Shown here one piece after another: positions 9,589-21,700 of a stretch of 64,000 bases of DNA. Origin of the DNA: Nymphalis io (lineage: Eukaryota > Arthropoda > Insecta > Lepidoptera > Nymphalidae). The notes below the pieces were generated by a model. It was not told the origin of the DNA. It made no database searches and worked only from the letters and a program-made list of their open reading frames with translations. A program made the position numbers and the translations under genes. The stretch lies in the NCBI RefSeq assembly GCF_905147045.1, contig NC_065897.1:11919001-11983000 (forward strand). Direction: 5' to 3'. Position 1 is the stretch's first letter. Each line of letters starts with the position of its first letter.

Positions 9589-12500
9589 GTAAAGATTAAA
9601 AATACATATTTGTTAGTGTTTCAAAATTGTATATTTAAGTGTATTTATTTAATCAATATTATCTTAGTGTTTATACTTCTAATTGTGTGGTACTATGTTG
9701 AGTTCCATGCCGAAAGTTTGTCTGAAATTGCTTTCTTAACTATAAAACCAATTTTTTGGGCCCTATCCTTTTATATGGTATAACAAGAGCCAAAATTTCA
9801 TTTTGCACTCAACTTTATGATAAAGAAATAATTAATCTGGTGATAAAAAAAACAGACAGCTTAGTTTCATAAAGTATCTATTGCAAGACAAACTAATCAT
9901 TGCTTCGGTTAAAACATTAACTATATACATGTTTGCAGAATAAGATGTACGCCACCTGAATAGTTTGTGAAACATTTTTTGTAAAATGATCATTTGTCAA
10001 ACATATTTTGTCAAATATTAGTGAGTCTTTGTACATCTTTTTTGCTTATATGTATGTAATTATTTCTAAATGTTATATACAATAAGAGTTTAATTAATCA
10101 ATTGCTTGAACAATCTGTCTCCTAACTGTAAATATCGAAATTAATGTTGTTTGTTTGTCCTCTATCCAGTCTTAAACTATTTATCAGATTGTGTTGAAGC
10201 GTTCCTATCCCATAAAACATAAATTTTTCTTTGTATGTTTATCTTTTTATGTTAATGTTCTATGTAGATTAAAATTCAGGACACAGCTAGTAATAAATTA
10301 AAAAAGGGACAAGTTATTTTAATGAATAATAAGTTTTGTTTTATAGCAATACAAATAGGAGAGGTGGCTCAAAAATTAACAGAAAATTTGGACATCAATG
10401 TGTCAACACTAATTGGTGGCAAAACAAAACAAAAGTTGTTAGATCCTCCGGTGGAGTACTGTGATCTACTTGTAACCACACTTGGTGCTTACAGCAAGCT
10501 GGTTACGACTGGTATCTTCAAAATACACAACATACACCACATTATTTTGGACGAAGCAGATACATTATTGGATGACAGCTTTATTGATAAGTTGGCTAAT
10601 TTGATGAAAAAATTTGCAGTAAGTATTATGTATTACTAATAATCTGATGATTCTAAACAATGGTATATATTTTTCAATCATAATATAATATAGTAGATAA
10701 AGTAAGTGATCACATATATTCAGGCACTATTTTAAATAAAAACTAATTATTTATAAAAAAATACATTGCTTCGGTTAAAACATTAACCCGGGCAAGCACC
10801 ACTGAATTTTCATGTGCTTAATTTGTGATTATAATTCATCTCATGCTTTACGGTGAAGGAAAACATAGTGAGGAAACCTGCATGTGTGAAATTCTGCCAC
10901 ATGTGTATTCCGCCAACCTGCATTGGAGCAGCGTGGTGGAATAAGCTCCAAAAAACCTTCTCCTCAAAAAGCGAGAGGAGGCCTTAGCCCAGCAGTGGGA
11001 CATTCACAGGCTGTTACTATTTATATAAACAAAAATTCATATAACACATTATTTTTTAATATTCATTTTTATTTATTTTTATTGTCATTGCCGTCCAATT
11101 CTGAGTTATATTGAAAATTTTATGTCTAACTCACCAGAAAATTAGTTTAAAGTCAGTTACAAAATAACACATTCACATACAGAGCGAGTTAATTAAAATG
11201 TGGTTAAAAGTGTTATTATATATTGTATGATGTTTTGAAATAACATTTCTGCTCCTAATTAATTTTTATTTGAAATTATTAATATTAATAATAGTTGTAA
11301 GATAAATACACCTATTATTAATAAATTACATAACAATAACTGGTCTTCACTGCCCAAACTTTACTGGTGGTAGGGCTTTGTGCAAGCTCGTCTGGGTAGG
11401 TACCACCCACTCATCAGATATTCTACCGCAAAACAGCAATACTTGATATTGTTGTGTTTCGGTTTGAAGGGTGAGTGAGTCAGTGTAATTACAGGCACAA
11501 GGGACATAAAATCTTAGTTCCCAAGGTTGGTGGCGCATTGGCTATAAGTGATGGTTGACATTTCTTACAATGCCAATGTCTAAGGGCGTTTGGTGACCAC
11601 TTACCATCAGGTGGCCCATATGCTCTGGACAAGCATATGGGCCACGAGCATATGGCCTTCCTATTCTATAAAAAAAAAAACAAAAAAAAAAAAAATGGGC
11701 ATTTTAAGTTTTTCTTAATCATTATAAATGTGCCACCAACCTTGGTAACTAAGATGCCAGGGCCTGCGTTAGGGCCACTGACACTCCGGGCAAAAATTTT
11801 GTGGCTCCCAGAGCTAACGACGTGGATATAGAAAGTTTTGTAGTTCCATTTTTCGCCCCATTGCGCCCCCCCCCCCTAACACCGGCACTGTAAAATGCTA
11901 TGACTGTAGTTACTCTGGGTGTTTCTTTGTAACTCTAACTCAATTTTTTATTTCATAACAGATTCAGTTTAAAGTGGAAATTAAGACACCTCCAAAAGGA
12001 TGTCAAGTAACATTGGTTAGTGCCACCCTGCCCCATGAACTCCCGGAAGCCGTTAACTCCTTCATGGACCCGCAGTCAATACGCACCGTGACAACTAGTA
12101 ATATACACAAGTTATTACCACATGTGCCCCATAAGTGAGTATGTGTTTTTTCACATATAAATTAACAAAATTAAAAAATAACTTCAGATTAAAAATGCTC
12201 TCAACATACTACACTCAAAAACCTGTGTCCACATAAGTTGGAAGGCACACAAAAAATATATAAAAACACATACATACCATCTGCTTAAAAATATATATTT
12301 ATATAATATGAACTATTTTTGCATTTTCATCATTATCATATTGATTAACTAGTTCAGACTGGATCCTATCGAGATAAAACTAAAGTTATTATCTTACAAC
12401 TTACTTACTAACAGTAATTAACAATGATGATTAGCTCGACTCTGGGCTTAAACCTAGGACCTCGAGTTCTACAGACCAACTTAGCCGTTTAAACTAACGT

Positions 12501-13927
12501 CAAAAATAAACTTTTATTATTTTTTTCAGATTTATACGACTCGGCAAAGCTCAGAAACCAGTCGAACTACTAAAGTTAGTTCAAACAGATGTAAATTTAA
12601 AAAGGCCCGTTATGATATTCTCAAACAAAACGTCGACATGCGATTTCGTGTCCATGTTTCTCAATGAGAATAATGTTGAATGCATAAATATTAATGGACA
12701 AATGGCGGTACCGCTGAAGCAAGGACAGCTCGATTTGTATAAAAATGGGAAAGTGAATGTTATATCGTGTACAGATGTCGCGTCACGTGGTCTCGATATA
12801 TTGAGGGTGAGTTCGATGGGATGTAATGGATGGTAGAATTATCTACGAGGCGTAATACACGAGTCTCAAAAATGCCCAGCAGTGGGATATTTACGGGCTG
12901 CCACTTTACTTACTTTATCTCATAAATCAGGGAACACAGTAATAAAAAGCATTAATACTTCGTAATAGAATGATAAGATGTATTTATTTATTTAAAAATA
13001 ATATTGACTTTTTTTATAATAAGTAAGTGGACGAGCAAATAGACATCTGATGGTAAGTGGTTGGTGGTGACCTTATAGACATTGGAGCTGTAAGAAACGT
13101 TCACCATTCTTTACATTTCCAACACCAATGCTCCACTAACCTTGGGAACTAAGATATTATGTCCCTTATGCCTGTAGTTACACTGGCTCACACACGTATA
13201 TCAGAATAAGTGATGAGGGTTGGGTACCCAAACCAGCTGCTGGTAAATGTCGGCGGAAAATCTCAATGTGTGCAAACACGACCGGTTAGAGTTAAGCGCA
13301 GGACCAACGGTTTTACGTGCTTTCCGAGGCACGGGAATGTACACAACTTCCAGACCCGGGCTGCTAATGAGAATTTTATGACAGAAAAACCCAATAAATT
13401 TTTACTGGCCCGACCAGGGAATTGAACCCAGGACCTTCGGGTCTGCGGCCTTATATCTAGCTACTAGACCAACGAGGCAGTCAAGAAATATTAACCATTC
13501 CTTATATCGCGACTGTGCCACCAAGCTAAGATGTAATGTCCCTTGTGCCTGTAGTTACCCAACAATATAAAATAGCTGTTTGGCGGTAGGATGCGTGATG
13601 TGTGGGTACCACCAACCAAGTAAAAAGTTTGAAACCGCAGAGGCTCATACCAATTAAAAACAAATTTCTTCACAGACACGTCACATTATAAATTATGACT
13701 TTCCACTGTATACTTCGGATTATATTCATCGCTGTGGTAGAACCGGCAGGCTCGGCTCTGACGTCGAATGCTACGTCACAAACTTCATAGCTTGGCCGAG
13801 GGAGATACAACTCGTTCAGAAAATAGAGATGTCTGTGAGGAAAGACAACGAACTACCCAACGTTAATGCGAATATTAGAAGACAAATTGAAGCTAGGATA
13901 GCAAATATGGCCCTAAAAGGCCTTTAG
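9081..13927 (+). CDS. DDX28: DEAD-box RNA helicase, DDX28-like, probably mitochondrial
   Basis: ATP-dependent RNA helicase. Five exons join in frame: 9081-9588, 10347-10618, 11962-12134, 12530-12806 and 13676-13927 (493 residues and a TAG stop). Visible motifs: Q-motif region F..IGL..GYSLPTAIQAKSFP (84-114), motif I AETGCGKT (126-133), Ia PSREL (165-169), DEAD (238-241), SAT (280-282), motif V region SCTDVASRGLD, motif VI HRCGRTGR (428-435). All core residues are intact. The first 25 residues are basic and lack acidic residues (RQLLKLSYCRYYSVQAKKK), like a mitochondrial presequence. With size close to human DDX28 (about 540), this points to the mitochondrial ribosome-assembly helicase DDX28. 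Another mitochondrial DEAD-box member is possible. Introns carry SINE A and B copies. Confidence 0.88.
9589..10346. other. DDX28-like intron 1
   Basis: AT-rich. 10288-10300 (GGACACAGCTAGT) is the reverse complement of the start of an old repeat also seen at 46311; otherwise nothing recognised. Confidence 0.5.
10347..10618 (+). CDS. DDX28: DDX28-like exon 2 (DEAD motif)
   Basis: Acceptor TTTTATAG, donor GTAAGT. Completes PSRELA and encodes the Ib region VTTLGAYSKL and LDEADTLLDD. Confidence 0.92.
10785..11020 (+). mobile_element. SINE family A, 5'-truncated copy
   Basis: Starts at the end of the B box (ACCCGGGCAAGCACCACTGA) and runs through CCCAGCAGTGGGACATT to GGCTGTTACT. Lies in DDX28-like intron 2. 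Confidence 0.85.
11021..11363. other. AT-rich intron 2 sequence
   Basis: Between SINE A and family B copies; nothing recognised. Confidence 0.5.
11364..11696 (+). repeat. Family B repeat, near full length
   Basis: Complete head TACTGGTGGTAGGGCTTTG, body, and tail CCATCAGGTGGCCCATATGC followed by CCTATTCTATA and long A-runs. The tail has a small local duplication of CATATGGGCCA. Confidence 0.9.
11697..11961. other. Rest of DDX28-like intron 2
   Basis: Contains a C-run (CGCCCCCCCCCC, about 11863-11876); nothing else recognised. Confidence 0.4.
11962..12134 (+). CDS. DDX28: DDX28-like exon 3 (SAT motif)
   Basis: Acceptor CATAACAG, donor GTGAGT. Encodes CQVTLVSATLPHEL. No ATG-based frame shows it; it was found from motif and splice sites. 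Confidence 0.9.
12135..12529. other. DDX28-like intron 3
   Basis: AT-rich; nothing recognised. Confidence 0.5.
12530..12806 (+). CDS. DDX28: DDX28-like exon 4 (motifs IV and V)
   Basis: Acceptor TTTTTTCAG, donor GTGAGT after TTGAGG. Encodes RPVMIFSNKTSTCDF and VISCTDVASRGLDILR. Confidence 0.92.
12856..12905 (+). repeat. SINE family A, 3' scrap
   Basis: Only the end, GCCCAGCAGTGGGATATTTA to CTGCCACT, about 50 bases after the exon 4 donor. Confidence 0.6.
13008..13198 (-). repeat. Family B repeat, partial copy
   Basis: Reverse orientation: poly-T, GGACGAGCAAATAGACATC, TGATGGTAAGTGG, CCACTAACCTTGGGAACTAA, then lost at a SINE C boundary. Confidence 0.8.
13205..13482 (-). mobile_element. SINE family C copy
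   Basis: Reverse orientation. The tRNA-like part is at 13410-13480 (reverse of GGTCTAGTAGCTAGATATAA, and B-box-like GGTTCAATTCCC); the body has GCAGGACCAACGGTTTTACG. Lies between two family B pieces in DDX28-like intron 4. Confidence 0.8.
13484..13625 (-). repeat. Family B repeat, second partial copy in intron 4
   Basis: Repeats part of the family already present at 13008-13198, so it is a separate copy and not the other half of a split one. Ends about 50 bases before exon 5. Confidence 0.7.
13676..13927 (+). CDS. DDX28: DDX28-like exon 5 (motif VI, stop)
   Basis: Acceptor TTCTTCACAG; 83 codons and TAG. Encodes YIHRCGRTGRLGSDV and a short basic C-terminus ending ANMALKGL. Confidence 0.92.
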   Translation, partial: TRHIINYDFPLYTSDYIHRCGRTGRLGSDVECYVTNFIAWPREIQLVQKIEMSVRKDNELPNVNANIRRQIEARIANMALKGL

Positions 13928-13965
13928 TAAATGATATAACGTTGTTTAGTGGAATATACGTTACA

Positions 13966-13971
13966 AATAAA
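13966..13971 (+). promoter_or_regulatory. Likely poly(A) signal of DDX28-like gene
   Basis: AATAAA 39 bases after the stop codon. Other AATAAA-like hexamers follow in AT-rich sequence, so cleavage site use is unproven. Confidence 0.5.
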
Positions 13972-14054
13972 TATTTTGTATTTTTATTTCCCATAAACAA
14001 TTAATAACAATAAATTTATTTATTCTCTCCTCTTGGGTTAGGAACTATTTATTT

Positions 14055-14222
14055 CGTCCGCAGAAAGCGATCCCGTGGCGCTCTTCATTAAGACGGAAAG
14101 GGTAGCGCTGGTTATTTAGTGGGTATTTCGATGTTCGGGGCGCACTCGGCGCTTTGGACACCGGCGAGCCCCACACTGTTCCCGTGGGGGAAACGCGTAA
14201 CGCGTTTTTCAAACGAAAAAAA
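14055..14222 (+). mobile_element. 5'-truncated LINE tail (R1-like) with 15-base target duplication
   Basis: GC-rich 168-base insert ending in an A-run. It is flanked by AGGAACTATTTATTT at 14040-14054 and again at 14223-14237, the mark of target-primed reverse transcription. It shares the TTTAGTGGGTATT motif with the tails at 20015-20290 and 46040-46230. Confidence 0.85.
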
Positions 14223-14237
14223 AGGAACTATTTATTT

Positions 14238-14504
14238 ATTGATTTTTTTAGTAAATAAGAGAAAGACTAAAGCTTTTACATTATATTATCTAGTAATAAG
14301 TACTTATAATGATAAACGTGAAAAGGTTATGTACGTTAGTGAATATATTTTTTTGCCCAAGTTTGTCATATTTAAATTTTGGCTCTTCGTATTTGTTGCT
14401 CATAAACTTAATTGATGATGAAATTTTTCAGTTCTGATCTCTTATTATGTTGACGGTACTTAGGATCACACACGCTTCGCGTCCTGTGCGACTGTCCATG
14501 TGGA
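14238..14504. other. Intergenic, nothing recognised
   Basis: AT-rich sequence between the LINE tail and a SINE A copy. Confidence 0.5.
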
Positions 14505-14770
14505 AAACAGTACAGTACAGCACAGTAACAGCCTGTTAATGTCCCACTGCTGGGCTAAGGCCTCCTCTCCCTTTTTGAGGAAATTTTTTATTCCACCACG
14601 CTGCTCCAATGCGGGTTGGTGGAATACACATGTGGCAGAATTTCAGTAAAATTAGACACATGCAGGTTTCACGATGTTTTCCTTCAACGTAAAGCAAATT
14701 CATCTCGGAATTATAATGATCGTCGGTTAAGATTCACGCGTTCTAACCACTGGGCCATCTCATCTTATGT
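14505..14770 (-). mobile_element. SINE family A, near full length
   Basis: Reverse orientation: ACAGTACAGTACAGCACAG tail, then CCTGTTAATGTCCCACTGC, down to the tRNA head CTAACCACTGGGCCATCTC. The head-to-body joint has lost some bases. Confidence 0.85.
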
Positions 14771-15174
14771 GGAAAACACATTTTCAAATTTATTTTAAAT
14801 TATTTCAAGTCGCCTCCCTGCTTACGCTTTAATCTCTGTGACCTAATTGTTACTTTGAAAACTCCGGTTATATCCGGAGATGATTGAGATGCTGTAACAT
14901 AGCAATAGGTGTTTTTGGAGGGGGTGTTCATTTGGCATTTTCCTATATATGCCTTGGCAAATTGTCACGCTAATTATATTTATAATAATAATAAACAGTT
15001 AAAGAATATTATATATCTCGTATTACTTAGGAATAAATTTATCTACATATAATCCGTAGTAAACCTATGCATTCAGTAAGTGGTCCGAGAGAGTGAGGAA
15101 TTTTATTTGTCCTGTTAAGTATACAGTCTATGCCAATGCCAAGGAGAATCAAAATAATTTTAGAAAGTATAGAT
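14771..15174. other. Intergenic, nothing recognised
   Basis: AT-rich. Confidence 0.5.
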
Positions 15175-15390
15175 TTTTTTTTATTTTTTTTTTATAAAAT
15201 AGGTATGTGGACGAGCATATGGGTCACCTGATGGTAAGTGGTCACCTACGCCCATGGACAATGGCATTGTATCAAATGTCATCGCTTCCATCGCCAAAGC
15301 GCCACCAACCTCATTCACCCTTCTAAATGGAACGCGAAAACACTCAGTATTGCTTATCAGCGGTAGAACATGTGATGACTACACAGACTA
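15175..15390 (-). repeat. Family B repeat, internally deleted
   Basis: Poly-T, TGGACGAGCATATGGGTCAC, CTGATGGTAAGTGGTCACC, then CGCCACCAACCTCATTCACC, where the middle is lost. Confidence 0.8.
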
Positions 15391-15754
15391 AGGCTTAAAA
15401 CCAAGGTTTTAAGCCATTGTTTACAATCTATATGTTTTATCCAATAATACGTATCAGCTCAGCAGTATCAGCATGTTCTATGAAATATTGTTAAGATGTA
15501 TTATTAAATTATCGAGTTACTTATGTGTAAACATCTTAGCTCTGGTATACGGACGCAACTTGGGCCAACAGCAACAAGTCCACTGTAGGGGTTAACTGAA
15601 ACTTCGAGCGTCAGGTGACGTCAGAATAGGATTTATTGTAAGTGCGTTAACGTGTGCGTGAGATCAGTACACGGTATGGACTAACTGAGACTTGGCTCTC
15701 ACAGGTTTACACTTCAATTCTTGTAAGTACCTTGTCACACCATTTTTTTTTCTT

Positions 15755-15905
15755 TTCGCCGTCCTCGGCGGTGAATGAAAAGCTTATGAGGAAATCTGTA
15801 TGTGTTAGACAAAAATATGTCTCACCATGTGTATCGTGTATCTTCCAAATCTTCAAAAGAGATGATACTTAACTTCAGCAGCGGGACATTTAAGGGATTG
15901 TCTTA
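15755..15905 (+). repeat. Diverged SINE A fragment
   Basis: GGTGAATGAAAAGCTTATGAGGAAATCT and CAGCAGCGGGACATTTAAGG are recognisable in part; many changes suggest an old copy. Confidence 0.5.
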
Positions 15906-17872
15906 TTTTACTAACGGGTTAAAGAAAAGCTTGTATATCGTATATTATTATTTTTATTGACATTATAATTTGTTGCCGCACTGACGGCGTGGGATTATCA
16001 CTACATAATGCACTACAATACAAAAATGCATTATTAATAAATAAAAAACACAGTTCAAAAAGTTTATTAATAGTTTCACACAGTAGGTACTTTCTAAAAT
16101 ATTATTTTCAGATCTAGTTCTATATATTTATTTTCTTTTTTATAAAATTTGAACACACTTGCCTATTAGGTATTTTAACTAAATGTATCTTACATAATAT
16201 ATCTTGAAAAATAGGTCTTTCTTAATTCTAACATTAATACTCTTTCAATATATTGCTTTTGTTAGTTAGTTATTTCATATAAATATTTACACTATTTTCA
16301 AATTACTTAAGTAAATAAAAGATTTATCTTATTGTTAAAAAGCGATTATTTTTTATAAAATAAACATAAAAAAATAATGTATAAATCTTACAATTTTCAT
16401 AGATATTAATACTTTTAAATTGCCTTATTTTGTATTGTACTTATTTAAATCATAGTTTGATATGATTGTAACTTATCAATTATATAAAATATAAGTATAT
16501 TTATCGATTATTATTACTATTAATGTTATTATTGATTATGATAGTTAACATAAATTTATGTTATTAACTTACAGCCTTACTTATAAATGTTGCTAAGCGA
16601 CTGTTTAGTAAAACACTGATTTCTCTCTTTCTGTCATTATTGATTTGACATTTGAAAAAAGAAGACAGCGTTGTTTAACTAATTCACCGCTAAACAACGT
16701 TTCTATGTAAGGTAATTCATAATTAAACGATATTTCATAACAGCTAATCAAAATTAACACATGAAGTCAAACTGTTTCTTGCTGCGTTAAATTAACAGTA
16801 TATACAGTTTGACTAAGCATAAATAATCTTTTGAACAAAAGCCTTGAAGAGAAAAATGGTTATTATATATAAAAATAATACACGAAAATTTGGAATTTCA
16901 CCGGATTTTTATACGACTGCCCAAAAAAGGAGTGTAATGTTTTCAGGGTTCATGTATGTACATATGTGAGTTTCTTTATTCCAGCATAACTTCTAAATGC
17001 CTGAACAGAATAGGATGTAAGCGGTATCATTAGAATTTCTACATCATCCTAAGTATAGCTATAATTTTTTTGAAAAAAAAAATCAATAATGCGTCAGTAT
17101 GGCAATCATGTTATTTTAAATTTATTTTCACTTTATATTAGAAATCGAAACGATAAATGGGCAACATAAAGTAAGGGGTGGCTCATGGTCTATTGATATC
17201 AGCATCGAGAGTTATATTAAATATTTGCATCATTAGTGCGCATAGATTGCATTTTCATCGATGACCACAACACAAAGAATATTTAACGAATTAAACTTGA
17301 ACTTGGTTACCAAGGCACAAAAAACACAACTACTCGAAATACGAATTGAGTTGGCGGTTGAAACAAAACACGGAAGTTGCCGTAAGCTAGATCTATAGCT
17401 ACCAATTAGCTCTATCTATTTTATCAAGTATCATAAAACTCGTTTATAAAAAACACCTCCAGATTATGTACTTGAGTTAATTAAGCAAACCTTGACCGTA
17501 ATTAAGCAAAACCAAATTAATCAAATGTAACACAATAATGGTTTTCTATATAATAAATTACATCACAACTACCACTCTAGTTACATCTATGTTTATATAT
17601 ATATATTTTTGGTGTCATGTCTCACAGTTACACAATATTCGTGATTTTAAAATGAAAACACTATACATTTTCAATCACACTTACTACAGATATAAAGAGC
17701 TACAAATTGTAATATTAGAGATACATACGTAGATGAGTTAAAACCATGTTAAAGTCTTGTAACAACAATGATCTCACAGTTAAAGAATACGGACTACACT
17801 GGCTGAATGCTACACACTAAAAAAACCTCTGAAAACAAAAACGTTTGGCACATTATTTCTTACCCCTAAATA
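15906..17872. other. Spacer between convergent DDX28-like and GABA-B receptor genes
   Basis: Very AT-rich. 16615-16670 recurs at 60962-61018 (see findings). 16669-16699 can form a 9-bp hairpin. 16900-17060 resembles an old interspersed repeat. It should also hold the 3' UTR of the receptor gene next to 17873; no poly(A) signal was assigned. Confidence 0.45.
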
Positions 17873-18781
17873 TCAATTCCCTGTCGATGGCCCGGGTCTC
17901 GCATCTTCTGTGGACCTCCATCGGCTTTCCAACGCCGTGTTCCCCTTGTATTCTTGGTTACAAACATTCTGATGGCTATACCTTCGATGCTCGTCAAAAC
18001 CACCATCTGATATATGAAATACGCTGTCTGCGCTCGTTTTCCTCTTACTATGTAAGGCTATCAAGCTGGTAGCCGTCGGTGCTATTCGATGGGGAAATCT
18101 TGGCGAACCTCTTATCCTTTCGCAGGAACTTTGTTGAGACATGGGCCTTTTATGCATCGTTGGTAACACGAAATTGACTTTAGTTTCAGGTTCTGCAACA
18201 TATTTATGCGTACCAGATGATATGCTTTTTTCCGAAACGTATTTTGAACATGTCGGTTCATCGTCAGTTATCCGAATGATTGGACCACTTCTCGCGTACG
18301 ATTCCCTTCGCAATTTCATTTCTGGATGAGGGACATGTAAAGTGTTACACGACAGAACCATTGAGTGCTTTCTATTACCTGGCACGAGTCCGGCGATCAT
18401 TCCCACGTGCATTTTTAAAGCAGCTGCGATACTTTGACCGGTAGGGTCCGCTATAGAAATTGTCGATTCCTTTCTGCTTGACGATCTACTACCAAAAAAA
18501 CTTTTTAATCTACTGAGAAAACCATGATTTTCTTCCCGCCTGTTTAGGCAGAGGTTGTATAAGTCGATTGCGGGTTGCGATTTTCTATAATTTAACTTGG
18601 GTTGGGAACTGAAGCTGACAGAATTCCTACCTCTGCACGCTTCGGCGGATGGCCAACTTGCACGAGGTATTACCGGTGGTAGGACGGAAAGTAGCAGCAT
18701 TGGCAAACCACCACTAATGCTTGGTGTCCTTTGGTCCTTATCAGGGGGGCGACCTTCTTCTTCAACTGTATTAAGTTCCGT
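17873..18781 (-). CDS. GABA-B-R2: GABA-B-R2 exon 15 seen (cytoplasmic tail, stop)
   Basis: 302 codons and TGA at 17875-17873; acceptor ACTTTTCAG. Low-complexity, Ser/Arg-rich tail with conserved islands TPSISG, LLLSVLPPVIPRASW, LSRLKSFFGS, ETKVNF and RIRGSPRFPHRI. Confidence 0.92.
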   Translation of the reverse strand, partial: TELNTVEEEGRPPDKDQRTPSISGGLPMLLLSVLPPVIPRASWPSAEACRGRNSVSFSSQPKLNYRKSQPAIDLYNLCLNRREENHGFLSRLKSFFGSRSSSRKESTISIADPTGQSIAAALKMHVGMIAGLVPGNRKHSMVLSCNTLHVPHPEMKLRRESYARSGPIIRITDDEPTCSKYVSEKSISSGTHKYVAEPETKVNFVLPTMHKRPMSQQSSCERIRGSPRFPHRIAPTATSLIALHSKRKTSADSVFHISDGGFDEHRRYSHQNVCNQEYKGNTALESRWRSTEDARPGPSTGN

Positions 18782-21700
18782 CTGAAAAGTTTGTATATTT
18801 ATTTATTTCGGGTTTTATAAGCAACTTGAATATAAAACAAATAATATGTTAAAATACAATTAAACTTTAATATAATTATGTTAATCTCATTTGCTGCCTT
18901 GTACTTAAGCTGTAAAAGTTTTCGTACAAAAGCAGTAATTTGCAAAGTACTTATAATTCGTAATATTTTACAACAACATTACTTACTCGCTTATGTAGAA
19001 CAACCGAAGCATTTGAACCCGCGTCTAATGGTTCGGCTAATAACTTTTCCAGTCTCCCTATTTCGCGATCTAAAGCGGCAACTTCTCTTTTATAAACTTT
19101 ATTTTGTATCTCGATCCGAAAATGTAGTTCTCGAGTTTCGTCAGTCACGAACCGTCTAGTTTTACACTCCAATCTCAGTCCCATACTTTGAATAACAGGA
19201 TCATCTTCGGCTGAAATGTTTTCATTAATATTAAAAAACAATTGTTCCAATAAAAATGGAAAGTCTAGAACGATTTTTAAATACCTTTGTAATATCAAGA
19301 TTGTAATTTGATAAATAAAGGCTAATATTGATGGCGAAAATTTTCACTTAATTACCTTTACTTCTTATTGCAATAATTTTTGGCAAAAACAGTAGACAGA
19401 GAGTGGACGTAGTTGCTATCAGGATCAAACTTGTTATCGTTATGTAAGCCAAAGTAGCCCTTTCTGAAATGATAGTTCCGATAACAACAACACTAGCACT
19501 CGTGATGACCACAGAATAAACGCTAATGCCAATATATTTAGAATCATTTAAAGCTGATATTTCCACGTTTCTGGTCTCCCAGGCCATGTATACACCAACG
19601 ATGAGAAGAAGGCCCTTGTATGCGTAGAGTGCGCAAAGCCAACCGGTTGTATTTTGTGATTTGCAGACTTCGATCTGAAAAATTATGTTTTGGCTTAACA
19701 ACTTGAGCAACAACAGCTTGTTCCAAGAAGTTTTTTATATTCATTATCTAGATTCCATCTATGCTGGCATGTTCAACTTTACTCTAAATGATTAGTACTC
19801 AATAATAAATCATGTTCTCCGTGTATAATATCTGATATCTTTAATAACTTCAGAAAGGTTTACGCGACTGTCAAATATTGAGTTTCTTATTCTTACTATC
19901 ACAGATTACGTGATCAAGGATTTATGTCGTCATAAACCACCACCATGCGTGTGCTTGAAGCGCTTACGTCTAGCACGTATTGGCCCATTGATGGAAGGAT
20001 GAAAAATCCAGGGTATGCTGAGTGGTCTCCCAGCGCGTGCTATAATAGAGGATGCTTTACTCTACGGCTCACACTTTTTTATATTTCGCTGTAAAAACGC
20101 ATTTACGCATTTTCGCCACATGAAGTGGGAGAGTATGTGAGACTTGCCGGCGTCTAGGAGGCCAATTGTCACAGTAATACACCGGAATACCCACTAAAAA
20201 ATCAGCGGTACCCTCTCCATCACGGGGGCCGTCAAGGGATTGCTGCGGCGCACACTTGGAATGTTTCCCTACGATGTTGTTGTGTTCAAAGCCACTATGA
20301 ACATACTATGAACGAGTACGAGTATGTATTATTTTAATAATTTTAATATTTACTTATATTTTTAAGGACTCCTGTGTTTAGGGTAATCAGTTATTCTAAA
20401 AAAGCCCATCAAAATCTTAGATTTTATGGCTACGCCACTGTCAACCGCATTTCAGACACATGACCAAAATTATTAATGATATTAATATTTTTGTTATTAT
20501 ACAATATCATCGAAATAAAGTATTATCAAAACCACACTGTACAAACCTGAGGTTGATAAACAACGCTTCGATCGGTAGAGCTTATTTCAACAGTGAGATT
20601 CTTTAAATGTCTCTCCATCGGATCGAGCATAGCCCACAAAGTAACAATTAATCCGTCAATTACAAGTAGAGCACACACCAGAGATATGAGTGGAGTATCT
20701 TGCAAGAGTTTCGTCTTACATACTCCACTTCGATTGCTGTAATCATAGCAAATATATACAAACAACTGAATAATTACTGCAAGTTTATTTGTTAACATTA
20801 AAATAAATAAATCGGCAAAATGATGCTTATTCTAAGTGTATGATAAATCAATTACGTTAAAATACACAAAATAAACTTGAACAGCGGTAGTATTCATAGA
20901 GTAATTAATAGTCAAATCGAAATATTAATAAAGTTGTCGAATCATGAATGTGTTTACATTTACGCCTGCATAATAAAGAGCAATATTTTGTCACAAACAA
21001 ACAGCCACACCGGCGATTGACAATACAGATATAAATATACGTTCAAAAACATTTATAAACAATGTATTTATTACTTTATAGCACGTAAATTAATTAGTCT
21101 TACTAAAAAAACCTTTAATGTTGGAACCGCGTTATAGTATGTTAAGTTTTTGCGACATCTCTTTTACACGATAATTAATCATTTACACTATTTAATTGAG
21201 AATAAAAGTAGAATTAATTTTTGTGTTAAACCGAAAAAATATTTAAACGTATTCGATATGATTGGCATATGATTCGGTACTAATGACATCAATAAACAAA
21301 AAAAAAAAACTATGATCTTAATTTATCTAATGGATAATGTATCCTTAATTTATTTTATTTGTGTACCATATTTTGCATTACTGAATGACTATTATAAAGC
21401 GATGTTGCGCATCTAGGTAATAGTAAGTACCACTTATGCATCGTCAAGAGCCAGTTTCAAACAGATACTTTAGAAATAATATATTAGATTGGCAAATGTT
21501 TTTAACATAGATCTACTACAGTGTTCATAATTACTCATTTTAGTTACAAAGTTTAGAACAAGATACTCTTACTGATACTTAAGACATGGCGGTTTAAACT
21601 TCTCTCATTAATAACTCACCTTATAAATATTCGATGAACTCGGTACGTCTTCGCAAACATTGATCCGAAAGCGAGTGAAAATCCAGCTGATAGAATATAA

